Assembly: GCA_022577435.1 (NCBI GenBank)
Contig: JAKOON010000005.1
Coordinates: 7,771,224 to 7,835,223, forward strand
Length of the DNA: 64,000 nucleotides
Source of the DNA: Embiotoca jacksoni
Taxonomy: Eukaryota > Chordata > Actinopteri > Embiotocidae
Reading direction: 5' to 3'
A program made the position numbers and the translations under genes. Shown piece by piece: positions 1 to 17,356 of the stretch. Under the pieces are notes generated by a model, which made no database searches, was not told where the DNA came from, and saw only the letters and a program-made list of their open reading frames with translations. How positions within the stretch are numbered: the stretch's first letter is position 1; each line of letters begins with the position of its first letter.

Positions 1-1655
1 AAGGAAATATGTCAAACCAGTCAGCTGAATCACTAGAAAAAGATCACAAAGATTTCAACTGTAATGTTGACACCACTCTGAGGGAATGTTGATACCACAG
101 CTAAGGCAATCGAGACATCTTCTGGCAATGTCTTTAGGAAATGGACCGTACAATTCAAAAGAGCATTGACAAGAACAAGACATTTAAGTTGCGCAACTGA
201 CTATAGATTCTGTTTTTAATACCATTGTTCACAGAATGCTCATTGATTAGAGAATGTTACTGTGACTGTCATTTATACGTTGCACAATGTGCACGTCTCT
301 AACAGACTATACTAGGAGGAAACAGGTAAGTATTTTTGTCTGGAGCTGATGTGCTGGTTCTGGGAAACTGTCTTGTCTGCATGTTAGCTTTGCAGCAGCA
401 ATAATAACAGCAGGTTGCCAACCCACAACCGAGCTCACATTAATTATGTTACGTGTGTCATTGTTCGCTGTCTATCCTGGTATGTTTCTGTACATTTGCA
501 AAGGGTTTTATAGCTACAAAGAACTTGTGCACAGTGGGATTGTTTAGATTGATGCACAACTTTGAATGCTAGATAATGTTACCCTCCATGTTAACTTAGT
601 TACACAATTGGAGTTTTACACCGTTCAATTTTAGATGCTGTGTTTGTGTGCCTGCATGATTTTCATTTAATGGTGTTATATAAAATAAGGTTTGTTTGGT
701 TTCAACTATGAGAAAGAGACATCCACTTCCACAAATTATGAGGCTGGAATTCTTTCTCCAGAATTTCTGACTCCCCCTTTAATGCTGCAATCCATCCAAT
801 GGAACAATGTCTGGATCCTGGGTGGCATTGCACATGCGTGCTGAATGTCATAGGGGACAATAACTGGAAACCATGAATGTCTTTACAAAGTCTTGTGACA
901 ATCCACTTATATAAGAAATTTCTTTGGAAAAGAAAAAAATAAATAAATGAAAAGTTAGAAGATACATATCTATCCTCTGGGCATCATGGTTATCTGTATC
1001 AAAATTCATGTCAATCCATTCAATACTTGTTTGCATTTTTTCTAAAAAGATAAAAATGTTTGAGCTGGAAGAAAAGACGATGGTGGACCAAAGTCAGTAG
1101 GTTTTGTCCTCTGAAGACCATGAATGTGTACCTCATCAGATTACAATACATCCATCTGGACCAAAGTGGTGGACCAGGAAACACTGCTACCAGTTAAGCT
1201 AATGTGGCTTTACTCAAAGTGAATTTTTACCTGGAAAATATCAAGCCCTAACATTTGCACAATTTCTTCCACTATTACAAGAATTAGAACCATGCAACCG
1301 TCGTATGTTTCACATGTTCCATGTGGTCTCAGACAACATCTTCACCTTCAACATGTCTGTCTCTAACCTGCTTCTGTCTTCTTGTCATTTGAAAACCACT
1401 GCCTAATGAATTCCCCTTCAGTACATGCACTCTGTCTCTAACCAGAGTGTGCGCTCTGTGTTTTGGTTTGTGCCCGTGCTCTTTTGCTGTCACCACTGTT
1501 GACTTGGCTGACAAAAAGCTGGACGTTTTATCTCAGCTTAATCTGGCTGGTATATGTGTGTGCATGCGTGAGTGTATCTGTTTCGATACATGTGTCTGTG
1601 TGTACATGCACAGTCATGGCAGAGAGGGATTTCTTTTTAACATTGAAATAGGTCA

Positions 1656-1658
<3 letters not shown>
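1..1658. other. Noncoding sequence, no gene seen
   Basis: AT-rich unique sequence. The longest frames are about 60 codons and show no protein-like composition, splice context or repeat structure. I recognise nothing here apart from a gradual rise in GT content just before the microsatellite. Confidence 0.6.

Positions 1659-1744
<86 letters not shown>
1659..1744. repeat. (GT)n microsatellite, about 43 units
   Basis: An uninterrupted GT run of 86 bases, followed by a G-rich stretch to about 1768. Long perfect GT arrays are typical of fish genomes and are usually length-polymorphic. Frames of more than 100 codons through this run on either strand are artefacts of the dinucleotide repeat. Confidence 0.97.
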
Positions 1745-1745
<1 letters not shown>

Positions 1746-1769
1746 GGGGGGGAGGGGGGATGGGGAGGT

Positions 1770-4700
1770 GTGTGCAGCACAAACAGAAATTCAATTTCAA
1801 GTCACGTTTCAATACTAACAAGAATGACATTTTTCTGTTCTCATCATGACATTTTATCTCAGTCATTTCTTTGACCTGAGGGCCGCTGCAGTGATAATCC
1901 ATAGAATAGCCAACAGGGAAAAAGCAGAGGAGACTTTGTATTTCACGAGCGAGAAATAAAGCCCATCTAATTGGGATCTTATGTATTGTCTATCAGTGAG
2001 TCCGTTTCCAGAGGCAGTTTCTCATACCAGCGTTATTAACATTTTTTGTTTCGCCGGTTCAGGATCATTTCCATTCCGGGAGGGTTCTCAAAGTATTCCT
2101 GCCATTCCCCATTTTAATAAACAAGTTTCTTGGTGAAAATGCATCTGTTTGGAGTTTTTGAATACAAATGCTAACGAGGTCATTACCATGCCCAGTTTGT
2201 TTTGATTTCCCAGCTGTACCTTAAGTAACTAGAAAAATGATTACCAAAATGTACCAATATTAATGATAATTGCAGAAAATAACAGAGGAGGTTGATGTGG
2301 CTTTACTATTTTGACCAATAGTTATTTGTTAAAACATTTTGTAAGGCATGCCATGTAATGATATAGTCAAGTTCATTTGCACATATGAAGCAATTCAAAC
2401 TGCTTTATAGAGCTATAGAAAATGAGTTTGCACTGTTAAATAGAAATGCATGTGAGATATATAATAATGCTATTTATGTCGGTGCATGGGCCAGATTTAA
2501 TCTTTCACCTACTCAGTTACTTGGATCACAGCCAATTTTAGACTAGCTATCATTTTAAAATATGTATACAACTGACCACAAGGGACAACTGAATATTTGT
2601 TCAGTTCCTGAAATACACACCTAATCCAATTGTCCCCAACGTTTCTCTGTTCTTTGGGGGAAATCTGTTCATACTGTTTGTCAAACAGGACAGTATGGTT
2701 TGCTTGATGCACTTCTGCAAAGAAAGTGGAAATGACCAACACATGTCAATCACTTGTGCCTAAAGATTATTTTGGTTGACTGAATCCAGCCAGCCACCAC
2801 TAAAGGTTTTGTGTCCTGGACTGAAACAATTTAAGCTTTTTTTCATCTTATGTAAAATTCATAGACACTTCTGTGTCCCCTCATTGTGATTATGTGCAGT
2901 GAAAAGAGCGACGACACAGATTCAGTGGTTTATTTTTAATTTGACTACTCGTTTGTTGAGGCATTCACCCAATTGTGCATAAATTTAAATCAATTAAAAC
3001 TGTTTATCAAAAAATATTTAAATTATACAGTGGGTTAAATGCTAATAACAGAGCTGAGAGGCCTTCGGTGGCATTCACCGGTACCTGCCTGCAAAACACC
3101 CAGGAAACTCGACTGATGTCAGTACATGGGCGATATTTAAAATTCGACGGAATCACTTTGATTACAAACAGTTTCATTATGACATTTAACCGTTATTTTG
3201 AAATCTAATTGAAAAGAAATGACAGGAATTTTGCATAACAAACAGTTTTTGGTTGCTTTATACTTGTAAAACTGAAGATGACAGCCTGTCATTTTTGGGG
3301 CCGTGGGGAGCAAATTCGACTTTGATTTGACTGTTTTGGATTTAATCCTGGCTATGGCAGTAAAAGTTTGTTACTCAAGAATATAAATTCTCCAAATTAG
3401 CCTCTTGTGAGCTTTTATACTTGAAGTCACAGGGTCTAATATTGTGTTTTTTGTTATTAATTTCCCATTTCCTCTTGCACGCACGGGTGCTAATTTCCTT
3501 CCTGTGGATCCTGAACACTGTTAAATGAGTTCTGAGAAAGCACTGCAAGCTGTCAATAAGTGCTCGACTTCTGTTTGCTTCCCATTGTCTAAGCCTGTAA
3601 TAAGAAACCAACTGCCAAGTCTGTATCTTCACTAAAAGAAAAAAAACTACCAGACCATATTAAATGATAGTTTGTCAATGGTGTGAAACTGGCCTAAAAT
3701 GTAAGTGGGATGAAAGCTTAAAAAATTAAATATAAGTTGAGTTGATGCTCTGATGACAGGATGGGTTTTCCATTATTTTCATTCTTGAAGTTTTTACATT
3801 TTCAATTAACCACATCCTAATTTCACCATCTACAACAAACAAATGCTGAACAAACAAATATCTACCAGATATGTCAGGTAGACTCAATGCATTTCACTCT
3901 TTAATTTTACATTCAGATCATGACATATAATTGGTAAAACTGATAATGACAATGAAAAGTATTCCTGATCACTGAAACTGTTGTGTGGTCTTGTATATCC
4001 TCCCTAGGGCCCTTACAATTACACTTGCCAGCAGGATTTGAAATTGGCAGAGATTCAAAACGCAGTAATCAGTTTAGCCATCTACTCCTTTATTCTTTTA
4101 CCCGCTACTAAATGCTCAAAGTTTAAGAAAACCTTGACAGAATCAATCAAGGTTGTTGCTTTAATTTTAAACCCAAGGATAGACGGAGATGAATAAGATG
4201 AAATGAACCCTGTCTCAAAAACAGCTTCTCTTTTCAGTTGGGTGACATTTGTGTTTCTGCGTTCATCTGAACTCTGCGTTATGTAACCGGAGTCTCCCAC
4301 TTTCCCATTGTGAAACATTAAAAGAAACCTGTGCTCTTGTGTCTTGCAGGGTCAATGCCATTAAAAGCACCGTGCCCACCTGGCAACTAACTACTGTGCG
4401 AGGACCCTGGCTGTTGACACATTTGTGCTCACTGGGTTCACTGTGAGCACCCACGCACGCCGGAATGAGTTATCATTCCCTGCAAAATGTAGTCGTCATT
4501 TCACTGATCACGACAGCAATTGTGCACTGCCTTTGATGCAGTCTTGACCCAGACAGGCTCATGATTTTCCGAAAGCCGCTCTATGAAATGAGCTCAAATA
4601 TGACAGGGTTGATGAATCCCTTCATTGTCTGTTGATATAGTTTGGTCATGGTGTTTAGGGGACCATTTTAGATATAATAATCTAGATCCGTGAGTTCTTA

Positions 4701-7519
4701 GCATTGTCTTCAGGCCTGTTCATTTAATGCCGCCGTGGGCTTTTAATGAGGAGCACACTGTAGAGAAAGAAGTAGAAAGAAGTAATGTGATTTTAATAGG
4801 CACACTATGGTCCACTGGCAAGGAAAAACAGTCATTGCATTAGTTCTCTCGGAGCGCATAATTTAAGTAAGCGAGGAGAGCCGGGATGTTGTCTGCTTGT
4901 TGAAGTTCAGTCTTTTCGCGTTGGTATGTTGACGAGATGCCACTTCGTCTTTCAATGTAGATAAGGTGTTTGGAATACGTTAACCTTTTCCTCATTTGTT
5001 TGGCGTGTGCATCCTTTTTTGTTCCACCGTGAAATGAGAAGTCTTTGCTGCTATGGGGGCAAATCGGAGCTCACATGGGGGCTCACGAGGCAGAGACATG
5101 TGGCACCTGAACATTAGCCTTCAATCGAAATGAGAAAAGATGAGGGGAGACGAGCGAGTGTGTGTGTGTTAGACAAGAGATTGAGAAGAGTAGGAGGGGA
5201 GGGAGGTTGGGGCAGCAGCAGCAGTCTGTTCGGGGTTTGGGAAACAGCTATTTCTTGTCTCCCCAGTTCATTCTATCTTTCTGTTCATTCTCCCGCTCTC
5301 CGTCTTGCCGTTAAAGCTCAGTACCTCAGGCACTGCAATTATTGGTACGGTAAAGATGAAAGGTCACAACTGTTAGCAGAGGAGAAGGAATGAGGAGGAA
5401 GGACATTCCAACTTTCTAACGCTTCAAGTGGACAGGCTTGGGGAGGAAAATAATGCGGTAATGGCTGCCAAAAGTCGCGCTTATTGACTATGCAAAGCAA
5501 TGGTCCCTGACCTTTTCCCTTATTGCAGCCCAAAACTCTAACAGTTTATTGAAAAATGTGTTTACAGCCAATTTTTGACCTCTGCTGGAGACTGCTAGAA
5601 ACCACAGTATCAAATGTTGTTCTTCTACCAAACATTGCAGTGGCCTGTAACTGACATGAGAGTTCACTAGTAAGCCACCTGAGGACAGATAATTTATTCC
5701 AGTGTTCAGAGAGCTGGGGCCTCATTTATGAAGCAGTATAGGATCCAACAGGATTCTACCTAAAAAATACAATAATAAAAGATCAGTGGTACAAAAAACA
5801 AAAGAATTGCATTCCAATGTTATAGCATGTCTGCTACTGGCGGGGACAAGAGCACATTCGAGCTGTCACCACTGCAAACCTAAATAGCCTCTATATTCAG
5901 GGACACAATTGTGTTTGGGAGCCACGCCGGCGACTGCGGTGCGCTCTGTGCACCCGACAGGACAGTTGTGTTCATCGCAGCAATTTTACACACAAAAGCT
6001 ATATCAAAACTGATACATGCAAAGAATTAGATCTCTGTTCTGTAATTCTTCATTATTATTTGATGTTATGTTCAATAAGCGGAAGATGATGGATGTTGGA
6101 TTTCTATCACTGATGAAAATAATAGCCTATGTGGTTGAGGTGTAAAGGACTCAGTATATTCACTTATATCAGGGAAAGCTGAACCAGATTTTCTGAATCC
6201 TGCCACCTGCCATATCTTGGCATCGTCCTATCATTTTCAACAGCTGCCGTGCGCTCCATAACTGACCGCGAGTGTCAGTAACATACAGGGCGGCCTTCCA
6301 CTCTGCGCTCTGGGTGTTGGCAATTTGAGACAGCGCTAATGAAATATTGAGTGCAATCTGATTTGAGATTTGAGTTAGATTATATCTTTCACAACTGAAA
6401 TGTGCTTCTGGGATGATTGTGGCTCACCATATAGCGCAAATAACACGGCTGGTTTGAATGTTTATGATAAAGTGGATCTGTAAGTAACGTGTGCAATGAA
6501 GGGAAATTAAGTGAGTGACACATTTAATTTCTACAATCTGGCAACAATTTACCACCTCACCATTTACATTGCCAATTTCCCCTCTCTCCAAAATGTTTGT
6601 ACGCATGGGTCAGTGTTTCAGGACAGATGTACACATTATCCATTCAACTTTGGGGTATTTTTTTGCATTACAAGTGGAGTACACCTCTTTCACAGCCCAT
6701 TTTTGCATAACCAACAGTTAAAAATGAGTGCCCAGTAGCCAGCCATGGTACTAAATAAAAAATACTCTGCTTTCCAAACAGGCATCTATAAAACTGGGGT
6801 AATGGGTCGGAGCAGGGATAAGCAAGAGTAACCTGGTGTTACCAGACCTAATTTAACAGTATGAATTTATGGGTCACATCTTTCTAATCGTTGCGTCCTT
6901 TTGGGTTTAGACCTCAGGTTAATGTTGAAACATTTGGAACAGCCTTTTTGCAATCAACACTGACCACCACATGCACAAAACAAAACCTTTGCACAACCAT
7001 TTTGAAGGGCGAGTGAAGTTGATGCCTACAGGGTTTCCAGACTATAATCACAGCAAAGAAAACTGAAACTGTGAGCAATAGTCTGCCAGAGCCAGGCTAG
7101 AAGCAACAAGCCCAGAGAAATAAACACTCATGTGCATGTGCAATGGACTAAAACACAACAGCAAACCAGGAAGGGGAAGACAAAAAAAAAAAAGCGCTCA
7201 CCAATGCGCTGCATGAGTACTTTTAATTTGAAGGAATGACGACAATGTTTGGCTATAGTTTCCAGCTCATCTATGAGTTCAACAGAAAGATGCAGTGTAG
7301 AGGGTACTGCACAAAATGGTGGACAAAGTGAATAAGCCCATTTAGTGATGTTGATGTTTAGTATGTTTACGTGTATTGTCCGCTCTGCTCTATTATATTT
7401 AGATGACAAAGCCGTATGAAGACTTCTGTGAGATCAAAACGTTGCTCTATTAAGTTTATTATGAGCTGATAGAGTATGGATCGTTTGCCCGAATCTTCCC
7501 TACATACCCGACATATCTT
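1770..7519. other. Noncoding stretch, mostly unremarkable
   Basis: No gene is supported. Frames reach only 93 codons and none has recognisable domains. 4440-5000 is less AT-rich and resembles conserved noncoding sequence (listed separately). 5160-5230 is a purine-rich patch with GTGT and GCAGCAGCAG runs. The rest shows nothing beyond AT-rich vertebrate background. Confidence 0.5.
4440..5000. promoter_or_regulatory. Possible conserved noncoding element
   Basis: Balanced composition with several CpGs and repeated homeodomain-type cores (TTTAATG, TTTTAATGA, ATAATTTAAG) between 4720 and 4870, and no simple repeat or transposon signature. This is how conserved noncoding enhancers near developmental genes usually look. 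That is a judgement of texture only; I could make no alignment. Confidence 0.2.
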
Positions 7520-8010
7520 TGTAATGGTCACCTAAGTTCGCCATTTATAGTCATTGTGATGGGGGGGGGCATGTAATTTGTTCATTTTTTTGCTATCACC
7601 TTAGACTGTAAATTGTTTATTGTCAGTGGCCGGTTGCATCTGCACGGCAAATGGACAGGCGCCTTTATGTTTATTTTCTTTATTACAGGACTTTATAAAC
7701 AGGGGAAGTAACGTCCCTGTGAGAGAGCGCTTGGGTGGATGGTGAAGTCTGGTCCGATGAACAGTACCTGGCAACGAGTCCAGGGATCTTGTTGAAGGGA
7801 ACCACATCTTCCTGGACTATTTTTCTTTTGGATTATCTGACGCATGGACGTCTACTGCCAGAGGAAGAGTTCAAACTTGTGGATGAACAGCGGTTGGGAG
7901 ATCTGCGCGGCTTTGTTTGGAGGCATTAAGCGGCTCGCCACGCTTCACCGGGTATCACACCTTTTTTTCTGTTTGGAGACTAATCGTAAAGACCAGAAGT
8001 TTGTGCACTT
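7520..8010 (+). repeat. LTR-like interspersed repeat, copy 1
   Basis: Begins TGTAATGGTCACC and has a TATA-like TTTATAAAC near 7692, followed by a CpG-containing segment (GTAACGTCCCTGTGAG). The same order of blocks occurs on the opposite strand at 62425-62907. Shared pieces include CTGTAAATTGTTTATTGTCA, TTGCATCTGCACGG, AAGTAACGTCCCTGTGAG, TCCAGGGATCTTG and GAGATCTGCGCGGCTTTG, at roughly three-quarters identity by eye. A TG start plus an internal TATA suggests the U3-R part of an LTR, but no coding partner is nearby and the 3' end is unclear; similarity fades near 8010. I do not know the family name. Confidence 0.6.
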
Positions 8011-13160
<5,150 letters not shown>

Positions 13161-13168
13161 TATCCATT

Positions 13169-13917
13169 AGGGATGAGTGATACCAGACTTTTTAAGTTCG
13201 ATACGATACTGATACTTTTAGATAGAATTTGACCAATACTGATACCGATACTTTCTTAAATGGGTATGTGATTTTTCATAATAATTATAGTTTTTAGAAG
13301 AAAAATTCATTACACTGACATTAATACATTCATTATTCTCGTATTGTACCTCAAGCAACCAACTGTAGAAGTTTCACTGTGATATCTATTCATTTATTTA
13401 TTACTCTATTAACCTGTAGTGTCTGGCCTTAAAATAAAATTGTGATAAAGATGTTTTGGATTTTAGGACAGACCCCTGGGTTGTTTTTAAATGCATAAAA
13501 AGGTTACTAGTGTTGCAGCTGTGTGGCACCCTTTTGTCACAGATCGTGCATCTTGCTGTGTTTTTGTCTACCGGTGAAAAGTAGCAGCACACCACGCTAC
13601 GTTTTCTCTCTGCCATTCTGTCCGGCACTCACGTCGAGTAAATTCAATATGCGAAAGAGAGGTGTTCAGTTGGCACCTGTGCAGTGCGGCGCTCTCTCAC
13701 TCTATCCTCGTGTCTCATTGGTTCCCATGGTCATGTGACACGGGGCAAAAACTTTTAGCATAAATATGACAAACTTACGAAAAATAAAACGATTTGGAAG
13801 TGATGCAGCCACCCACGCTTTGTATTTATCGATAGTTAAAAAAAATATTCCCGACCAAATGAGTGGCTTGTAATTATCTAAGTATCGATCCCGCAGAATC
13901 AATACGCCCACCCCTAC
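13169..13917 (-). mobile_element. Short hAT element with BED-finger remnant
   Basis: The left end reads AGGGATGAGTGATACC and the right end, reverse-complemented, reads AGGGGTGGGCGTATTG after a GT, giving imperfect terminal inverted repeats. Flanks are TATCCATT (13161-13168) and TATCAATT (13918-13925), a 7-of-8 target duplication; 8-bp duplications are diagnostic of hAT transposons. Just inside both ends are 'GATACCGATAC'/'ATCGATACTT' motifs typical of fish hAT subterminal repeats. At 749 bp it is far too short to be autonomous, but it still holds the first transposase domain on the minus strand (separate entry). It is best read as an internally deleted derivative of a ZBED-type hAT. Confidence 0.75.
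13401..13628 (-). pseudogene. hAT transposase N-terminus, BED zinc finger
   Basis: A 75-codon frame. After about 10 residues come the paired aromatic positions of a BED finger (CCYFS), then CTIC as the Cys-x2-Cys pair, then NTSNLFMHLKTT, which matches the conserved Ser/Asn-Leu-x2-His-Leu-Lys segment of BED/ZBED proteins. The usual final His after HLKTT is Gln here, so one zinc ligand seems lost. The frame stops soon afterwards, and no RNase-H-like transposase catalytic domain follows within the element. In intact family members the BED finger binds the terminal repeats. Here it is a relic exon, probably not functional. Confidence 0.7.
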
Positions 13918-13925
13918 TATCAATT

Positions 13926-15721
13926 CCTGATGTGCATTTGTCACAAGCAAGCTTATTGGAAGAGGGACCATTATTTCTGCAATCTAATCAAAGTACTAGG
14001 TATGCTAGGTAGTTTGCTGCTCGTTTAGTGTGTGCATTACAGCTCGATAACCAGCAAGATGGCAAATTAAAAAAGTAAATGTGGATAATATAAAAAAGTT
14101 TTAACTAGCAATTGAGATATACAGTCTAAGAAAATGTACTGCTCTGTTGGGGAGGGATGGACCGTGGGGGTGGGGGTAGTCCTTACCCAATATGCTTTGG
14201 CCAAGACTACCTGCATTCAGCACCAGAGCTTCTAACGTTGGCATCCATGTATGAAATGCCAGTGGGCTTTTAATTTGAAACTAGGGCTTTAATTTTGAAA
14301 GGGATAAAGGAAATCACAACATTCAGCAGACCAATGATGATCACTCATTCACTATGTCAGACAGACTTTGCATTTATAGGGCTGGCCTCGCTGTTGCGGT
14401 CCACTCAATAAATTACTCTTGTTGGCTTTTATTGCACTTACAGTAACGTAACAAGAGTAGTTGTTGGCAACTTGAGTGATGTTTCCTTCACTTTCCCTCT
14501 CACTCCTCTGCTCCGTGTGTGTGTTGCCCCAGCTGAGCCTCACCCTTTGTGAAAAATACATAAAAGCAGCAGAGAGGAAAGAAATTAGCGTGACCATCAA
14601 TGACAACAAAATGCAGTAGAGACTGTCACACCGAGCTGACATAAATCAGATAAACCGCAAATTAAAATACTTTCTTTCCTTTGGAGAGGGGGTGGCAGAG
14701 TCCTGTTGGGATGAACTGCCGCCCCAAGCAATGGTAGGTGGAAACACAGTCGTGGGTCTCTTCATGAGCTTCTGGTTCATTTCTCAAGCCTTGTAAAATA
14801 TGTGTCTTATCTTCTCTCATTGATTTAAGTGGTTCATGTTATACTCTGCCAGTACAATTTCAACTTCTCTAGTGTATTGATTTAGTCATTACACATTTTA
14901 TCATTATACAACAGTGGGTGCTCAATACAAAGCCATTTTGAATACTGAATTGGGCAAAGGCCTACATAAGTTATTTTACGAAGACAATTAATCTCCTTGG
15001 AATTCCCATCTGCAGGTCAAAACACGAAGAAGTTAATCTTCAGATTCAAGATAATGTTTATTTAACATGAGCAGAGGACATAATGGAACACTATTACGAA
15101 TAGTAAACATTAAACTACAATGGTACAATGAAATTGCCTGACTGAAACAACATTTCTCCATTGCATTACTTTTGTGTATGAATGAGCTATATAAATAAAC
15201 TTGACTTGAATTTGTGTGAAATACATTTTGTCAAAGTAAAAGTATATATAAGAGGGGGAAAAAAGAAAGAGAAATGGTTGTTTGTATTTTCTGGTTGAGG
15301 AATTCGTGCATCAGTCGATCATTGCTGAACTAATTTCTTTTCTTTCTTTTTTTTATATAAGATGAATGAGACATTGTGGACTGCCAGTAGATATGTGGGT
15401 TGTTTAGGGATGCTTGCTATGCTCAGTATCAGTAGGAAATCAAAAATATCCAGTTTATCTAAACCTTCACCTGCGCCTATATGGCCTTTCTTTGCCTCTT
15501 TATTTTTATTCAGGTTGGCACTGCACCAGACTACTTTGGGCAAGTGTCAAGGAACCAAGAACAGGGCAGCTGTTCTTCTAAGGGCAAACATGGGTAGGCG
15601 AAGGCACTCACATATATGAGGGCTATTCAGTGTCCTATGATAGTGGTTTTTTATCGGTAAGAAGCAACCTACACTAACACAGGGCGAAGATTAAAAATGT
15701 CCACACAGTAACAAGTACTGA
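13926..15721. other. Noncoding; retroposon tail scrap at 15176-15212
   Basis: The only recognisable item is GCTATATAAATAAACTTGAC near 15187, which resembles the 3' tail shared by many fish LINE/SINE copies. A short run of TTTC/TTTT sits at 15340-15357. No gene seen. Confidence 0.35.
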
Positions 15722-15771
15722 ACCTTGTTGCTGTGGAATGACAGTGCTAACTACTCAGCCACCATGCCGCC
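15722..15771 (-). repeat. Head fragment of a tRNA-derived SINE
   Basis: Read on the minus strand this is GGCGGCATGGTGGCTGAGTA followed by GTTAGCACTGTCATTCCACA: the tRNA-like head (A-box region) of the same V-SINE/DANA-mermaid-type family found nearly complete at 54039. Only about 50 bp remain; the B box and 3' domain are missing. Confidence 0.6.
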
Positions 15772-16960
15772 TCCATACCCGTGGTAAGGATGTGAACGCT
15801 TGGCAAAGAGTCTGTCACGTTCAGACTGAAAGGGTAAATGTTTTTCAGGCAAGCACAGCCATCTGGTGTGTGGTGGAGACACCAGCTGGAGGGAGGCAGG
15901 AAGACGGGTTCAGTCAGCTTGCGAGAAAATGGCAAGAGTGAGAGGGTGAATGCTCTGAATCAGGTGATGTTTCACGATCGGGGCGAGAGGGCCGGTGATT
16001 CATGGCAGTTGTGGATTGTATCTGCTCAACCCAATGCTCAAGTCTCCGTTTGGGAGACAACACACGTGAATGTGTCTCAGTGTGCAGAATGCAGTGTCTA
16101 GATTCAAGGTAAAGCAATATCTGAATTTCAAAAAGATTTCCTGTCATTACATGTCAAACAGTAACATTATATCACATATGGGAGGAAAATGCATCTTGAT
16201 TCTGAGACTAATGACACTCCACTTCATCTGGAAATGGTGGAATATGGTGTCTACAATACAATGTTGAACGCACAACAACTAGTCAAGGATACCAGGGCAC
16301 ATGTCCAGCTTACAATGAAAAGTTGCCAAATCAACTGGATTCAGTGATGTCAGGTTAATTAATTTACAGGATATACAGGACTCACATTTTTCCACTGTCA
16401 TGTTGAAACCATGAAATAAACAAAGAAACGGCAACAAATGTGGAACTTGGGCTAAAAGCCCAATGGAATCAAAAGATAGACTTTTGAACTACAGGCATAT
16501 ATGCTTTTCAAACAAGTTTAAACTGGTTTCGCTCATAAAGTTTCAAGAATCAAAATTGAATTGTACGAATTATTAAAATAAAATGGCAGATTTAGCTCAA
16601 ATAAAATTAAAACGCCCATTAAACATGTTTACAAATGTTTGAGTAAGAGCAAGCTACTGATGTGACATTGTTTTTTTAGGTCGTTACTGTAATGACAAAC
16701 TGGCAGCAAATGGGTACTGAATGCCCGCTGTGTCATGAGAAGCATATGCCCTTCAAAATAAAAGCACAGCAAAGAAGTTCCTGTAGACTTAAAAAAGAAA
16801 GTTAATTATGGGAACTATGGGTTCACATATTGCATTGTTCACAATAATATTACAAGTTCATATGATGATAATGGCAGTGTTTTGATTTGCTGAAGTAATG
16901 ACGTCATACTTTTACACTGTGTAACATTATGACGTAGCTTACTCACATCAAAAACAAGTA
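15772..16960. other. Noncoding, nothing recognised
   Basis: Frames up to 87 codons with no domain similarity. Base composition is ordinary for the window. Confidence 0.45.
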
Positions 16961-17036
16961 TGGCAGAAAGCGGCTCAATGGTAAAGGAGGTGATTCCAAA
17001 AAGTGGATCAACTTCAGTAGTGGGAAATTGATTTGC
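16961..17036 (+). pseudogene. Possible start of a BED-hAT transposase, broken
   Basis: An ATG at 16961 opens a 25-codon frame (MAESGSMVKEVIP...), reminiscent of the N-terminus that precedes the BED finger in fish ZBED1-like hAT transposases; it then stops. The following 300 bp (to the poly(T) at 17329) contain AGTATCGTAATATCC and similar ATCG-rich blocks common near hAT ends. No terminal repeats or target duplication could be fixed, so the identity rests on short resemblance only. Confidence 0.3.
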
Positions 17037-17325
17037 ACCCTAAAGATAGATTTTCAACAAACCACTGTAATATGTTAGTATACACAGCGAATATTTGAAC
17101 GGAAACTGATGCGTATATACTAATATTTAAAACCATTACACTTATTTTGTTGCAATTATATGTTATTGAAATTCATAATATAATATTTTTCAGTGTTTAG
17201 TCATACATCAAGAATATTGCAGAAATGCCCTAAAATATCATATTATTTTTGGCCACATCATTGAAATGAGATTTTACAATATATTTATTTTAAGTACAGC
17301 TATAAGAAGTATCGTAATATCCATA

Positions 17326-17328
<3 letters not shown>

Positions 17329-17356
<28 letters not shown>
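17329..17356. repeat. Poly(T) tract, 28 nt
   Basis: A homopolymer run that could be the reversed poly(A) tail of an old retroposon, but no element body was recognised to its left. Confidence 0.9.

Noticed and set aside
1447..1902. Frames of more than 120 codons on both strands
   Set aside because: They are produced by the (GT)n array, which has no stops in several frames.
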